A stretch of 64,000 nt of DNA, from positions 1 through 64,000 of the forward strand of contig CAZDJK010000067.1 in assembly GCA_964505725.1 (NCBI GenBank), written 5' to 3'. The notes beneath the pieces were generated by a model. It saw only the letters and a list, made by a program, of their open reading frames with translations. It had not been told where the DNA came from and ran no database searches. Both the position numbers and the translations under genes were made by a program. Source of the stretch: CAVRJC01 sp964505725 (GTDB lineage Bacteria; Actinomycetota; Acidimicrobiia; IMCC26256; DASPTH01). Below are positions 48,187-56,447 of this stretch, one piece after another. Numbering within the stretch: position 1 is the first letter of the stretch; every line of letters starts with the position of its first letter.

Positions 48187-49587
48187 ATGACCCGTGCTGG
48201 AACCCTCGGCGAGCTCAAGGCCAGCGGATGGGTGTCGCGGCCCGTCAAGGAAGAGGTGCGTGCCAACGCGATCGCGCGCATCGGCGAAGGCCAGCCGCTC
48301 GTCGACGGGGTCATCGGTTACGAGGACACCGTCCTGCCCCAGCTGGAGAACGCCCTCGTCGCCGGGCACGACGTGATCTTCCTCGGCGAACGCGGACAGG
48401 CGAAGACCCGCATCATCCGCTCGCTCACCATGCTCCTCGACGAGTGGATGCCGATCATCGCCGGGAGCGAGATCAACGACGACCCGTACCACCCGGTCTC
48501 GCAGCACGCGAGGCTGCTCGTCGCCGAGCGTGGCGACGAGGCGCCGATCGAGTGGGTGCACCGGGATCGCCGCTTCGGCGAGAAGCTGGCCACCCCCGAC
48601 ACCTCGATCGCCGACCTGATCGGCGAGGTCGACCCGATCAAGGTCGCCGAGGGCCGCTACCTGTCCGACGAGCTCACCATCCACTACGGCCTCGTGCCGC
48701 GCACGAACCGCGGCATCTTCTCCATCAACGAGCTGCCCGACCTCGCCGAGCGGATCCAGGTGGGCCTGCTCAACGTGCTCGAGGAGCGCGACGTGCAGAT
48801 CCGTGGCTACAAGATCCGGCTCCCGCTCGACCTCATGCTCGTCGCGTCGGCGAACCCGGAGGACTACACGAACCGGGGACGCATCATCACGCCCCTCAAG
48901 GACCGCTTCGGCGCGCAGATCCGCACGCACTACCCGCTCGACGCGGAGCTCGAGGCGGCGGTGGTGGAGCAGGAGGCGCATCCGCTCCAGGCCGACGGCC
49001 TCAACGTGCAGGTGCCGGCGTTCATGGCCGAGATCGTGGCCGAGATGACCCAACAGGCCCGTCGGTCGCCGCACATCAACCAGCGCTCCGGCGTGTCGGT
49101 CCGCCTGTCGATCGCCAACTACGAGACCCTGGTGGCCAACGCGACGCGACGCGCCCTCCGTCACGGCGAGACCGAGGTGGTGCCGCGGGTGAGCGACCTC
49201 GACGCGCTCGCGGCGAGCACCGCGGGCAAGGTCGAGTTCGAGACGGTCGACGACGGCCGGGAGGAGCAGGTGCTCGAGCGGATCATCAAGGCCTCCGTGC
49301 TCGAGACCTTCCGTGCCAACACGCGACCCGAGAAGCTCGCGGGCGTGGTGCAGGGGTTCGAGAGCGGGCTCGTGGTGCACACCGGCGAGGACATCGCGTC
49401 GTCGGAGTACGCCAAGCTGCTCAACGACCTCCCGGCGCTGCGCGGCACGCTCGCCGACCTCGGTGTGGGCGAGACTCCCGCGGGCGTGGCGTCGGCGACC
49501 GAGTTCGTGCTCGAGGGGCTGCACCTGTCCAAGCGGCTCAACAAGGACAGCGTCGGCGGCCGGGCCGCCTACCGCGGCCGCGGCTGA
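48187..49587 (+). CDS. MoxR/ChlI-like AAA+ ATPase
   Basis: 466 residues from ATG 48187; GGGAG about 9 nt upstream. Features: VIFLGERGQAKTRIIRSL (Walker A), GIFSINELPDLAERIQVGL (Walker B region, with Asn replacing the usual Asp of DE), VASANPEDYTNRGRIITPLK (sensor 1), DRFGAQIRTHYPLD. C-terminal helical domain from about residue 300. These ATPases act with VWA-domain partners as chaperones that insert metals or remodel complexes. The VWA partner is encoded at 50160, separated by a lipoprotein gene on the other strand. Confidence 0.87.
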   Translation: MTRAGTLGELKASGWVSRPVKEEVRANAIARIGEGQPLVDGVIGYEDTVLPQLENALVAGHDVIFLGERGQAKTRIIRSLTMLLDEWMPIIAGSEINDDPYHPVSQHARLLVAERGDEAPIEWVHRDRRFGEKLATPDTSIADLIGEVDPIKVAEGRYLSDELTIHYGLVPRTNRGIFSINELPDLAERIQVGLLNVLEERDVQIRGYKIRLPLDLMLVASANPEDYTNRGRIITPLKDRFGAQIRTHYPLDAELEAAVVEQEAHPLQADGLNVQVPAFMAEIVAEMTQQARRSPHINQRSGVSVRLSIANYETLVANATRRALRHGETEVVPRVSDLDALAASTAGKVEFETVDDGREEQVLERIIKASVLETFRANTRPEKLAGVVQGFESGLVVHTGEDIASSEYAKLLNDLPALRGTLADLGVGETPAGVASATEFVLEGLHLSKRLNKDSVGGRAAYRGRG

Positions 49588-49639
49588 CGGCTCCCCGCGG
49601 CGACGGGCGCCGCGACGTCGCGGCCCGCTTCGGGGCCGG

Positions 49640-50035
49640 TCAGATGCCGCTGCCGGAGTTGTCGACGTAGAAGTCGCAACCCTGCGCCGCGCGCCGGTTC
49701 AGGTGCTTGATCGCGGCCTCGACATCGGGGTCCTTCGCCACGCTCGCGTCACCGTCGGCCCGGCGGCGCAGGGCGTCGAGGAACACCTCGGCATCATGCT
49801 TGACGTCCTTCGGCGCGTGCGCGGCCAGGGGCTCCACCCACGCGATCTGCTTCGTGAACCGCTCGGTCCCGGTGGCCGTGAGCTTGCCGAGCTGGTCGTC
49901 GTAGCGACGGGCCGCGGTGCAGAACGCGTCGCTCGGCTTGGGCAGGCTCGACCCGCTCTCGCCCGAGCAGGACGCGAGCACGACCACCGCGGTCACGACG
50001 GCGGCGATGCCGGCGAGCGGTCGGGAACGCGCCAT
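49640..50035 (-). CDS. Small lipoprotein of unknown function
   Basis: 131 residues from ATG 50035; CACAAT on the minus strand (50047-50042) ends 7 nt upstream. The signal peptide AGIAAVVTAVVVLASCSGES has a clear lipobox (LASC) so Cys23 is lipidated. The mature part is helical and charged, with two further Cys (DAFCTAARRYDDQLGKL and AAQGCDFYVDN) that could pair. No family is recognised. It sits in reverse orientation between the moxR-like ATPase and its VWA partner. Confidence 0.78.
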   Translation of the reverse strand: MARSRPLAGIAAVVTAVVVLASCSGESGSSLPKPSDAFCTAARRYDDQLGKLTATGTERFTKQIAWVEPLAAHAPKDVKHDAEVFLDALRRRADGDASVAKDPDVEAAIKHLNRRAAQGCDFYVDNSGSGI

Positions 50036-50159
50036 CCCCGCATTGTGGACCTCAGCCCCACCCTGGTGTCACTCGGGGCGAGATGATCGTCGCACGTGCC
50101 GCACGTTCGGCGCGCAGCGGGGAATTCACCCGTCCCCGTCGAGCCGATAGCGTGGGTGC

Positions 50160-52181
50160 GTGGCCATCCTGAAGCGCTCGCGCAAGCCTGGGGGGTTCCG
50201 GTACTCACGCTGGGACGGGACCCAGACCGGCTTCGACCTCGATGCCGACCAGCTCCTCGCGGAGATGAGCGACGACCTCCTCTACCACGGCGATCTCAAC
50301 GCCGCGCTGCGCCGTCTGATGCAACAGGGGTTCCGCGACCGCAACGACGAGCGCCTGATGGGGCTGCGCGAGATGATGCAGAAGCTTCGCGAGCGGCGGC
50401 GGGAGGAGCTCGAGAGCCGCGACCTCGGCGGCGTGTACGACGACATCGCCCAGCAGCTGAACGAGGTCGTCGACATGGAGCGCGAGGGGATCGACCGCCG
50501 CGTCGAGGAGGCCACCCGCTCGGGCGACCAGCGCCGCCAGGAGATCGTGGAGGGCTCGGCCGACCAGAAGAAGCGTGAGCTCGACGAGCTCCCACCCGAC
50601 CTCGCGGGCAAGGTGCAGGCGCTCCAGCAGTACGAGTTCATGGACGACGCGGCGCGGGAGCGCTTCGAGGAGCTGCTCAACCAGCTGCGCGAGCAGCTCA
50701 TGCAGAGCTACTTCAACCAGCTCTCCGAGGGCATGCAGAACATGACGCCCGAGCGCATGCAGCAGATGAAGGACATGCTCTCGGAGCTCAACCAGATGCT
50801 CGAGCAGCGTGAGCGCGGCGAGGAACCCGACTTCGAGGGCTTCATGCAGCGCCACGGCGACTTCTTCCCGGGCAACCCGCAGAGCCTCGACGAGCTGCTC
50901 GAGCAGATGGCGCAGTCGATGGCGCAGATGCAGCAGCTTCTGAACTCGATGACGCCCGAGCAGCGCGCTCAGCTCATGGCGCTCTCGGACGCGCTCCTCG
51001 AGGACATGGACCTGCGCTGGCAGGTGGATCAGCTCTCACGCAACCTCCAGAACGCCTTCCCGAACCTCCCGTGGCAGCGGTCGCAGCGTTTCACCGGCGA
51101 CGACCCGCTCTCGATGGGCCAGATGCCGAGCCTGCTCGACACGCTCGGCGACCTCGACGACCTCGAGAACCTGTTGCGCTCGGCGACCCAGCCGGGTGAG
51201 CTCGCGGAGGTCGACATCGACCGCGCCCGCGAGTTGCTCGGCGACGACGCGGCCCGGTCGCTCGACCGACTCCGGGAGCTCACGAAGATGCTCGAGGACG
51301 CAGGGTTGATCGAGCAGCGCGAGGGCCGGCTCGAGCTCACGCCGCGCGCGATCCGGGCCATCGGCAACCAGGCCCTGGGCGACCTGTACCGCAAGCTCCT
51401 GAAGGACCGCGCGGGTCGTCACGAGATCGAGCCGATCGGCGGAGGCACCGAGCACGCTCACGACCACAAGCCCTACGAGTTCGGCGACCCGTTCCACCTC
51501 AACGTGCAGGAGACGGTCAAGAACGCGATCTGGCGGAGTGGGACGGGTACGCCGGTGCGCCTCTCGCCCGAGGACTTCGAGGTCGAGCGCACGGAGATGC
51601 TGACCCGCTCGGCCACCATGCTGCTGCTCGACGTGTCGCTCTCGATGCCGATGCGCGACAACTTCCTGCCCGCGAAGAAGGTCGCGATGGCGCTGCACGC
51701 GCTCATCACGACGCAGTTCCCCCGCGACTACTTCGGGTTGGTCAGCTTCGGGCGCGTCGCCCGCGAGGTGAAGCCCGAGCTGCTCCCGGAGATGAGCTGG
51801 GACTTCGAGTGGGGCACCAACATGCACCACGCCCTCCTGCTCGCGCGACGCGCGCTCAACCGCCAGACGGGCACGAAGCAGATCATCATGGTCACCGACG
51901 GCGAGCCCACCGCGCACATCGAAGGCGGGGAGGCCTACTTCCAGTACCCGCCCTCACCGGTGACCATCGAGGAGACGCTCAAGGAAGTGATGCGCTGCAC
52001 GCGCGACGGCATCCGCATCAACACCTTCATGCTCGACGAGAGCTACTACCTGCGGGGCTTCGTCGAGCGCATGATGAAGCTCAACGGCGGCCGGGCGTTC
52101 TTCACCAGCGCCGACACCCTCGGCAGCTACGTGCTCGTCGACTTCCTCGAGCAACGACGCGTGAACCGCCGCGCGAGCTGA
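50160..52181 (+). CDS. VWA-domain protein, partner of the MoxR-like ATPase
   Basis: 673 residues from GTG 50160; TAGCGT at 50148-50153 ends 7 nt upstream. The first 420 residues are helical, with a Met/Gln/Glu-rich middle (YFNQLSEGMQNMTPERMQQM) likely to be coiled coil. The C-terminal VWA domain has the MIDAS residues: LLLDVSLSMPMRDNF (DxSxS), GTNMHHALLLARR (Thr), and MVTDGEPTAHIEGG (Asp). A cytoplasmic location is expected; no signal or membrane helix. MoxR-VWA pairs remodel or activate protein complexes; the target here is unknown. Confidence 0.87.
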   Translation: MAILKRSRKPGGFRYSRWDGTQTGFDLDADQLLAEMSDDLLYHGDLNAALRRLMQQGFRDRNDERLMGLREMMQKLRERRREELESRDLGGVYDDIAQQLNEVVDMEREGIDRRVEEATRSGDQRRQEIVEGSADQKKRELDELPPDLAGKVQALQQYEFMDDAARERFEELLNQLREQLMQSYFNQLSEGMQNMTPERMQQMKDMLSELNQMLEQRERGEEPDFEGFMQRHGDFFPGNPQSLDELLEQMAQSMAQMQQLLNSMTPEQRAQLMALSDALLEDMDLRWQVDQLSRNLQNAFPNLPWQRSQRFTGDDPLSMGQMPSLLDTLGDLDDLENLLRSATQPGELAEVDIDRARELLGDDAARSLDRLRELTKMLEDAGLIEQREGRLELTPRAIRAIGNQALGDLYRKLLKDRAGRHEIEPIGGGTEHAHDHKPYEFGDPFHLNVQETVKNAIWRSGTGTPVRLSPEDFEVERTEMLTRSATMLLLDVSLSMPMRDNFLPAKKVAMALHALITTQFPRDYFGLVSFGRVAREVKPELLPEMSWDFEWGTNMHHALLLARRALNRQTGTKQIIMVTDGEPTAHIEGGEAYFQYPPSPVTIEETLKEVMRCTRDGIRINTFMLDESYYLRGFVERMMKLNGGRAFFTSADTLGSYVLVDFLEQRRVNRRAS

Positions 52182-52199
52182 ACCGGGAGGATCCCAGCC

Positions 52200-52697
52200 C
52201 TAGCCGAGGGCGCGTTGGTAGTGCTCGTGCACCGCGGCGTCGAAGCAGACGAAGCGGACCAGCTGCACCGACGTGAGGGTCGAGCGGACGGTGTCGACCG
52301 CGATCCGCGTCGCCTCCCGCACCGGGTAGCGGTAGGCGCCGGTGCTGATGGCCGGGAACGCCACCGATTCGGCGCCGATCTCGTCGGCGACCTCGAGCGA
52401 CCGGCGGTAGCAGCTCGCGAGCAGGCGGGCCTCCCCGGCGCGCCCGCCCTGCCAGACGGGTCCGACGGTGTGGATCACCCAGGTCGCGAGCAGGCGAAAG
52501 GCCGGGGTGGCCTTGGCGTCGCCGAACGCGCACCCGCCGAGGCCCCGGCACGCCTCGAGCAGCTCGGGCCCAGCGACTCGGTGGATGGCCCCGTCGACGC
52601 CGCCGCCGCCGAGGAGCGACGTGTTCGCCGCGTTCACGATCGCGTCGACGTGCTCGGCCGTGATGTCGGCGAGCGAGGTCTCGAGCCGGGGAGTCAC
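52200..52697 (-). CDS. Macrodomain protein (ADP-ribose-binding/hydrolase type)
   Basis: 165 residues from GTG 52697. Core macrodomain: ETSLADITAEHVDAIVNAAN, TSLLGGGGVDGAIHRVAG (distal-ribose loop), CRGLGGCAFGDAKATPAFRL, WVIHTVGPVWQGG, ESVAFPAISTGAYRYP (second loop). The NAAN Asn and the GGGGVDGAIH segment match the MacroD class that removes ADP-ribose or deacetylates O-acetyl-ADP-ribose. An in-frame extension to GTG 52859 (54 residues, MDPSARGFFHAQDF) is possible: TACTAT (minus strand 52873-52868) ends 9 nt before it, so the true start is uncertain. Confidence 0.85.
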   Translation of the reverse strand: MTPRLETSLADITAEHVDAIVNAANTSLLGGGGVDGAIHRVAGPELLEACRGLGGCAFGDAKATPAFRLLATWVIHTVGPVWQGGRAGEARLLASCYRRSLEVADEIGAESVAFPAISTGAYRYPVREATRIAVDTVRSTLTSVQLVRFVCFDAAVHEHYQRALG

Positions 52698-52949
52698 GCG
52701 GCGGACCCGGGCCGAGGTGAGGGTGGGGGTGCGGGGACCGAGCGCGCGGACCCCCGGTTTGGCTCGGGGCGCGACGGGATCGGCGGAACCGGGAGCCGGG
52801 ACACCTTCCTGCGCATCGAAATCCTGCGCGTGGAAGAAACCCCTTGCGCTCGGGTCCACAACCGAGCATAGTAACACCATTGTAATTCCAGCTGGGTGAT
52901 TTCAGCGGCCTCCGGTCCGCTCCCAGCCCCCAGTCGAGGGAGTCCGCGC

Positions 52950-53270
52950 ATGCCCGAGCCCTTGAGCCCCGTCACGTCGAGCCTGGCCGCACTCGTCGCC
53001 GCCCACCGCTTCGCATCGAGCGACGGGCGGCGGTGGCAGGAGGAGGCGAACTGCCTCGGCGTCGACCCCGACCTCTTCTTCCCGGAGCGGGGCGCGTCCA
53101 CCCGGGAGGCCAAGGCGGTGTGCCGGAGCTGCGAGGTGCGGGGCGAGTGCCTCGAGTACGCGCTCGCGCACGGCGAGAAGTTCGGTATCTGGGGCGGGCT
53201 CTCCGAGCGGGAGCGGCGCCGGGTCCGCCGCCAGCGCGCCCTCGAGCGGCGCAACGCCATCGGCGCCTGA
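52950..53270 (+). CDS. WhiB-family iron-sulfur regulator (WhiB2-like)
   Basis: 106 residues from ATG 52950; GAGGGAG 7 nt upstream. The four cluster Cys are at ANCLGVDPDLFFPERG, VCRSCEVRGECLEYALAHGE (C-x2-C-x5-C), followed by the turn GIWGGLSERERRRVRR and a basic tail. WhiB proteins bind a 4Fe-4S cluster and the principal sigma factor. The N-terminal 28 residues before the first Cys resemble WhiB2/WhmD, which acts in septation and sporulation. The upstream AT-rich stretch near 52868-52886, with TGTAAT, is its likely promoter. Confidence 0.92.
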   Translation: MPEPLSPVTSSLAALVAAHRFASSDGRRWQEEANCLGVDPDLFFPERGASTREAKAVCRSCEVRGECLEYALAHGEKFGIWGGLSERERRRVRRQRALERRNAIGA

Positions 53271-53274
53271 CCGT

Positions 53275-54117
53275 TCATCGCGCCCGACGCAGGCGCGCCT
53301 CGATCGTCCGACCGTCGTCGATCCCGGTGGCGGCGAGGAACGCCGCGTCGCAGCGCGCCAGCTCCGCGGCTGGGAGCAGCCCCACCAGCTCGACGTGCGT
53401 CACCTCGGCGCCGTGCGCGCGGGCCGCGGCGTGCACGGTTCGGCACGCGGCCTGCAGGCCCGTCCGCTCGAGGTCGACCAGGTTCATCGAGACCTGCACC
53501 GAGCCGCGCGACGCCAGGCGCAGGCCGAGCGCACGCACGCCCGGGAGCCCGCCGTCGCGCTCCCGCACCTCCCGCGCGATCGCCCGCGCGAGCTCGAGGT
53601 CGTCAGAGGCCAGCTCGCAGTTCACCGCCACCAGCACCGGCCTGGCTCCGACGGCGACCGCTCCCAGCCGGGGGTGTGGTGCCCGGGGGCCGTACTCCGG
53701 TGCCCGCCCCGCACGCGCGGCGCGGCGGGCCTCGGGCAGTGGCCGGCGCGCGGGATCGGCGTCCCCGTAGAGGTACACCGGAACCGCCAGCTCGTCACCG
53801 ATCCAGGCGCCGAACGCGATCGCCGCGTCGGCGGCCGCCGCGCGGCTGCTCCCGCCGAGCGCGACGAAGGGCACCACGTCGAGCGCGCCGATGCGGGGAT
53901 GCACGCCCGCGTGCTGCGAGACGTCGAGGCGCGCGGCGACCGCGAGCGCCAGCGCGCGCGCCGCGTCCTCGGTGTCCGGTCCCGCGAGGGTGAGCACCGT
54001 ACGGTGGTGGTCGGGGTCGACGTGCACGTCGAGGAGCGCCGTGCCGCACGCACGCGTGAGCTCGTCGATCACCCGGGTATCCCGTCCCTCGGCCACGTTC
54101 GGCACGCACTCCAGCAT
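53275..54117 (-). CDS. Glutamate formimidoyltransferase-like protein
   Basis: 280 residues from ATG 54117; TACTTT on the minus strand (54131-54126) ends 9 nt upstream. It matches the two-domain formiminotransferase: LECVPNVAEGRDTRVIDELT, LLDVHVDPDHHRTVLTLAG, VSQHAGVHPRIGALDVVPFV with the catalytic His, VYLYGDADP, and C-terminal SVQVSMNLVDLERTGLQA. It transfers the formimino group of histidine breakdown to THF. No cyclodeaminase is attached and no hut genes are nearby, so a different formimino or formyl substrate is possible. Confidence 0.87.
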   Translation of the reverse strand: MLECVPNVAEGRDTRVIDELTRACGTALLDVHVDPDHHRTVLTLAGPDTEDAARALALAVAARLDVSQHAGVHPRIGALDVVPFVALGGSSRAAAADAAIAFGAWIGDELAVPVYLYGDADPARRPLPEARRAARAGRAPEYGPRAPHPRLGAVAVGARPVLVAVNCELASDDLELARAIAREVRERDGGLPGVRALGLRLASRGSVQVSMNLVDLERTGLQAACRTVHAAARAHGAEVTHVELVGLLPAAELARCDAAFLAATGIDDGRTIEARLRRAR

Positions 54118-54125
54118 CGGGACGA

Positions 54126-54135
54126 AAAGTAGGCT
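54126..54135. promoter_or_regulatory. Bidirectional -10 core shared by formiminotransferase and LLM oxidoreductase genes
   Basis: AAAGTAGGCT holds TACTTT on the minus strand (54131-54126) and TAGGCT on the plus strand (54130-54135), sharing the TA at 54130-54131. Start codons lie at 54117 (minus) and 54143 (plus), 25 nt apart, so both transcripts would be leaderless or nearly so. Confidence 0.5.
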
Positions 54136-54142
54136 CCGCCGC

Positions 54143-55147
54143 ATGCGGATCGGGCTCGCGCTGCCGCAGTACGACTACTCGGTGGCGGGCGAGCCGCGGC
54201 TGGCGTGGTCGACGGTCGTCGAATACGCCCGCGTCGCCCAGCGCGCGGGCTACGACTCGGTGTGGATGTCGGATCACCTCTTCCTCGATCTCACCCGGTA
54301 CGGAGGCCCGCCCGACCGGAGTGGCGCGTTCGAGCCCCTCGTCTCGCTCGCGGCCCTCTCGCGAGTGGTCGACCGCGTCCGGCTCGGCACGCTCGTGCTG
54401 TGCGAGGCGTTGCGGCCGGCGTCAGTGCTCGCGAAGAGCCTCGCCACGCTCGACGTGCTCGCCGACGGCCGCATCGACATCGGGCTCGGCGCGGGCTGGT
54501 ACGAGCCGGAGTACGAAGCCATCGGCATGGCGCTGCCGCCACCCCGTGTGCGCCTCGCGCGCCTCCGGGAGGCGCTGTTCGTGCTCCGCGGGCTCCTCGG
54601 CGGCGGGCCCTGCTCGGTGGACGGCGAGTTCCACCGTGCGAACGGCGCGGTGAACGAGCCGCGGGCGCGCCAACGGCCGCGCCCGCCGATCGTGGTGGGC
54701 GGAAAGGGCGACCGCCTGCTCGAGGTCGTCGCCGAGCTCGCCGACGGCTGGAACACATGCTGGGTGTGGACTCCCGACGCCTACCGCGACCGTCTCGACG
54801 CGCTCGACCGCGCGTGCGACAAGGCCGGACGCGACCCGGCCACCGTGACCCGCACCCTCGGCCTCTACGGGCTGTGCGGCGAGAGCGAAGCCGACCTCGA
54901 GCGCCGCTACCGGCGCCTGCGGGAGCTGAGCCCGGCGGGCGTGGTCGGCGACGCCTCACTCGGCGAGTGGCGCGCGGGACGCCTCGTCGGCACCGTCGAC
55001 CAGGTCCGGGAGCAGGTGGCCGTCTGGGACGGGCTCGGCGTCGAGCTCCTGATCGTCGGCGTGGGCGCGGTCCCGTTCGCGGTGACCTCCCCCGACGACG
55101 TCGAGCTGCTGGCGGCCGCGGTCGGGAGCGCCGGAAAGCGGCCGTGA
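54143..55147 (+). CDS. LLM-class (F420-dependent) flavin oxidoreductase
   Basis: 334 residues from ATG 54143. Luciferase-like TIM barrel: MRIGLALPQYDYSVAGEPRL, VARVAQ-type helix with AGYDSVWMSDHLFLDL, VRLGTLVLCEALRPASVLAK, SLATLDVLADGRIDIGLGAG, WYEPEYEAIGM, and PPIVVGGKGDRLLEVVAELA. The group in actinobacteria generally uses F420. Substrate is unknown. tatA follows 48 nt downstream. Confidence 0.88.
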   Translation: MRIGLALPQYDYSVAGEPRLAWSTVVEYARVAQRAGYDSVWMSDHLFLDLTRYGGPPDRSGAFEPLVSLAALSRVVDRVRLGTLVLCEALRPASVLAKSLATLDVLADGRIDIGLGAGWYEPEYEAIGMALPPPRVRLARLREALFVLRGLLGGGPCSVDGEFHRANGAVNEPRARQRPRPPIVVGGKGDRLLEVVAELADGWNTCWVWTPDAYRDRLDALDRACDKAGRDPATVTRTLGLYGLCGESEADLERRYRRLRELSPAGVVGDASLGEWRAGRLVGTVDQVREQVAVWDGLGVELLIVGVGAVPFAVTSPDDVELLAAAVGSAGKRP

Positions 55148-55195
55148 GCACGGGTGGCGGTAGCCTGGTGGTCATCCCCGGGAGGGCGAGGTCGA

Positions 55196-55363
55196 GTGTT
55201 TGGTCTGGGTGCACCCGAGCTGTTGATCATCCTGATCGTGGTGCTCCTGCTCTTCGGCAGCACCCGGCTCCCCAAGCTGGCCCGGTCCCTGGGCCAGGCC
55301 GGGCGGGAGTTCAAGAAGGGCGTCGACGACGAGCCCTCCGAGGGCGACTCCAGCTCGAGCTGA
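55196..55363 (+). CDS. tatA: Twin-arginine translocase subunit TatA
   Basis: 55 residues from GTG 55196, with GGGAGG and GCGAGG just upstream. Classic small TatA: short N-terminus FGLGAPE, one transmembrane helix (LLIILIVVLLLFGS), hinge and amphipathic helix TRLPKLARSLGQAGREFKKG, and an acidic/Ser tail. It forms the pore-like oligomer for folded-protein export with TatC, whose gene is not in the window. TAGCCT near 55160 is a likely -10. Confidence 0.92.
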   Translation: MFGLGAPELLIILIVVLLLFGSTRLPKLARSLGQAGREFKKGVDDEPSEGDSSSS

Positions 55364-55423
55364 GATCCGGCACCGCCGGCGTGCGGCCGGGAACCCGGAG
55401 GGTCCCCGCGGTCGTTGTTCTCG

Positions 55424-55933
55424 ATGCCTGACGGCGTCCCCACGTGGGAGGAGGTTGCCCGCGACCACGGGCAGTTTCTCTACCGCGTGGCCTACCGCCT
55501 GGCGGGCAACGACGACGACGCACAGGATCTGGTGCAAGAGGCGCTCATCCGGGTGAAGCGGGGCCTCGAGCGCTACGAGCCCGGTTCCCTCGAAGGCTGG
55601 TTGGCCCGCATCGTGACGAACGTGTTCTACGACGAGATGCGGCGGCGGAAACGGCGCCCGACCGATCCGCTGCCCGACGATCCGGCCCCGGTGCTTCCCC
55701 CGTCACCGGCGGCCGACGAGGCGAGCACCGAGCTCCCCGAGGAGATCCAGCGCGCGTTGGACGACCTGCCCGACGAGTTCCGGGTGCCAGTGGTGCTGTG
55801 CGACGTCGGCGACCTGTCGTACGAGCAGATCGCCCAGGCCACCGGCGTGCCGATCGGCACGGTGCGCTCGCGGCTCCACCGGGGCCGGCGCATGCTGCGG
55901 GCGACCCTCATGGCCGGCGGGGTCACGGGGTGA
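55424..55933 (+). CDS. ECF RNA polymerase sigma factor (SigE-like)
   Basis: 169 residues from ATG 55424 (TTG 55415 in frame is an alternative). Region 2: YRVAYRLAGNDDDAQDLVQE, ALIRVKRGLERYEPGSLEGW, LARIVTNVFYDEMRRRKRR. A Pro/Asp-rich linker (LPDDPAPVLPPSPAADE) separates region 4: ALDDLPDEFRVPVVLCDVGD, LSYEQIAQATGVPIGTVRSR, LHRGRRMLR. It precedes genes for an anti-sigma-like protein and an RseB-like protein, so it belongs to an envelope-stress module of the SigE type. Confidence 0.92.
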   Translation: MPDGVPTWEEVARDHGQFLYRVAYRLAGNDDDAQDLVQEALIRVKRGLERYEPGSLEGWLARIVTNVFYDEMRRRKRRPTDPLPDDPAPVLPPSPAADEASTELPEEIQRALDDLPDEFRVPVVLCDVGDLSYEQIAQATGVPIGTVRSRLHRGRRMLRATLMAGGVTG

Positions 55934-55940
55934 GGCGGCC

Positions 55941-56447
55941 ATGAGCGACACGCCCGATCGCCGGCTCGAGACCGACGCGCTCTCGGGGTACCTCGACGAC
56001 GAGCTCGATGCCGAAGCGCGTGCCGAGGTCGAGGCTCGGCTCGCGGAGTCGGCGGAGTGGCGCGCCGAGCTGGAGGAGGTGCGGGCCGCGCGCGCCGCGG
56101 TGCGCGTGGTCAGCCGGCGCGACGCGCCGGACGGCTTCTGGGCGCGCGTGCACGAAGTGGTGGAGGCCGCCTCCACGGATGACTCGGAGGACGCGCCGCG
56201 CCCGACGGCCGACGTCACGCCCATCACCGCCGCGCGCGGGACGCGCCGCAGGCGGATCGGTCGCATCGTCGTCGCCGCGGCCGCGGCGGTCGCGGCCGTC
56301 GCCGTCACCGTCGCGGTGCTGCCCGGGCGCCACACAGTGCGACCGAACGTCGCCGCCATCACCACGCAGCATGCCGCGTCCGCCGCCGGCGCCGGCGAGC
56401 CGATCAGCGCGCTCGCCCCCACCGGCCCGTTGGCAGGCTTCCGGTGA
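55941..56447 (+). CDS. Anti-sigma factor, single-pass membrane protein without zinc cysteines
   Basis: 168 residues from ATG 55941, 7 nt after the sigma gene. The N-terminal anti-sigma domain is recognisable: LSGYLDDELDAEARAEVEAR, LAESAEWRAELEEVRAARAA. In zinc anti-sigma factors the segment after the third helix reads HxxxCxxC; here the two Cys correspond to Ser and Trp (AESAEW), so no zinc is bound and thiol-redox release is excluded. One membrane helix (about 108-128, Ala/Val-rich) and a short exported tail follow. It probably holds the ECF sigma factor at the membrane. Confidence 0.82.
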   Translation: MSDTPDRRLETDALSGYLDDELDAEARAEVEARLAESAEWRAELEEVRAARAAVRVVSRRDAPDGFWARVHEVVEAASTDDSEDAPRPTADVTPITAARGTRRRRIGRIVVAAAAAVAAVAVTVAVLPGRHTVRPNVAAITTQHAASAAGAGEPISALAPTGPLAGFR

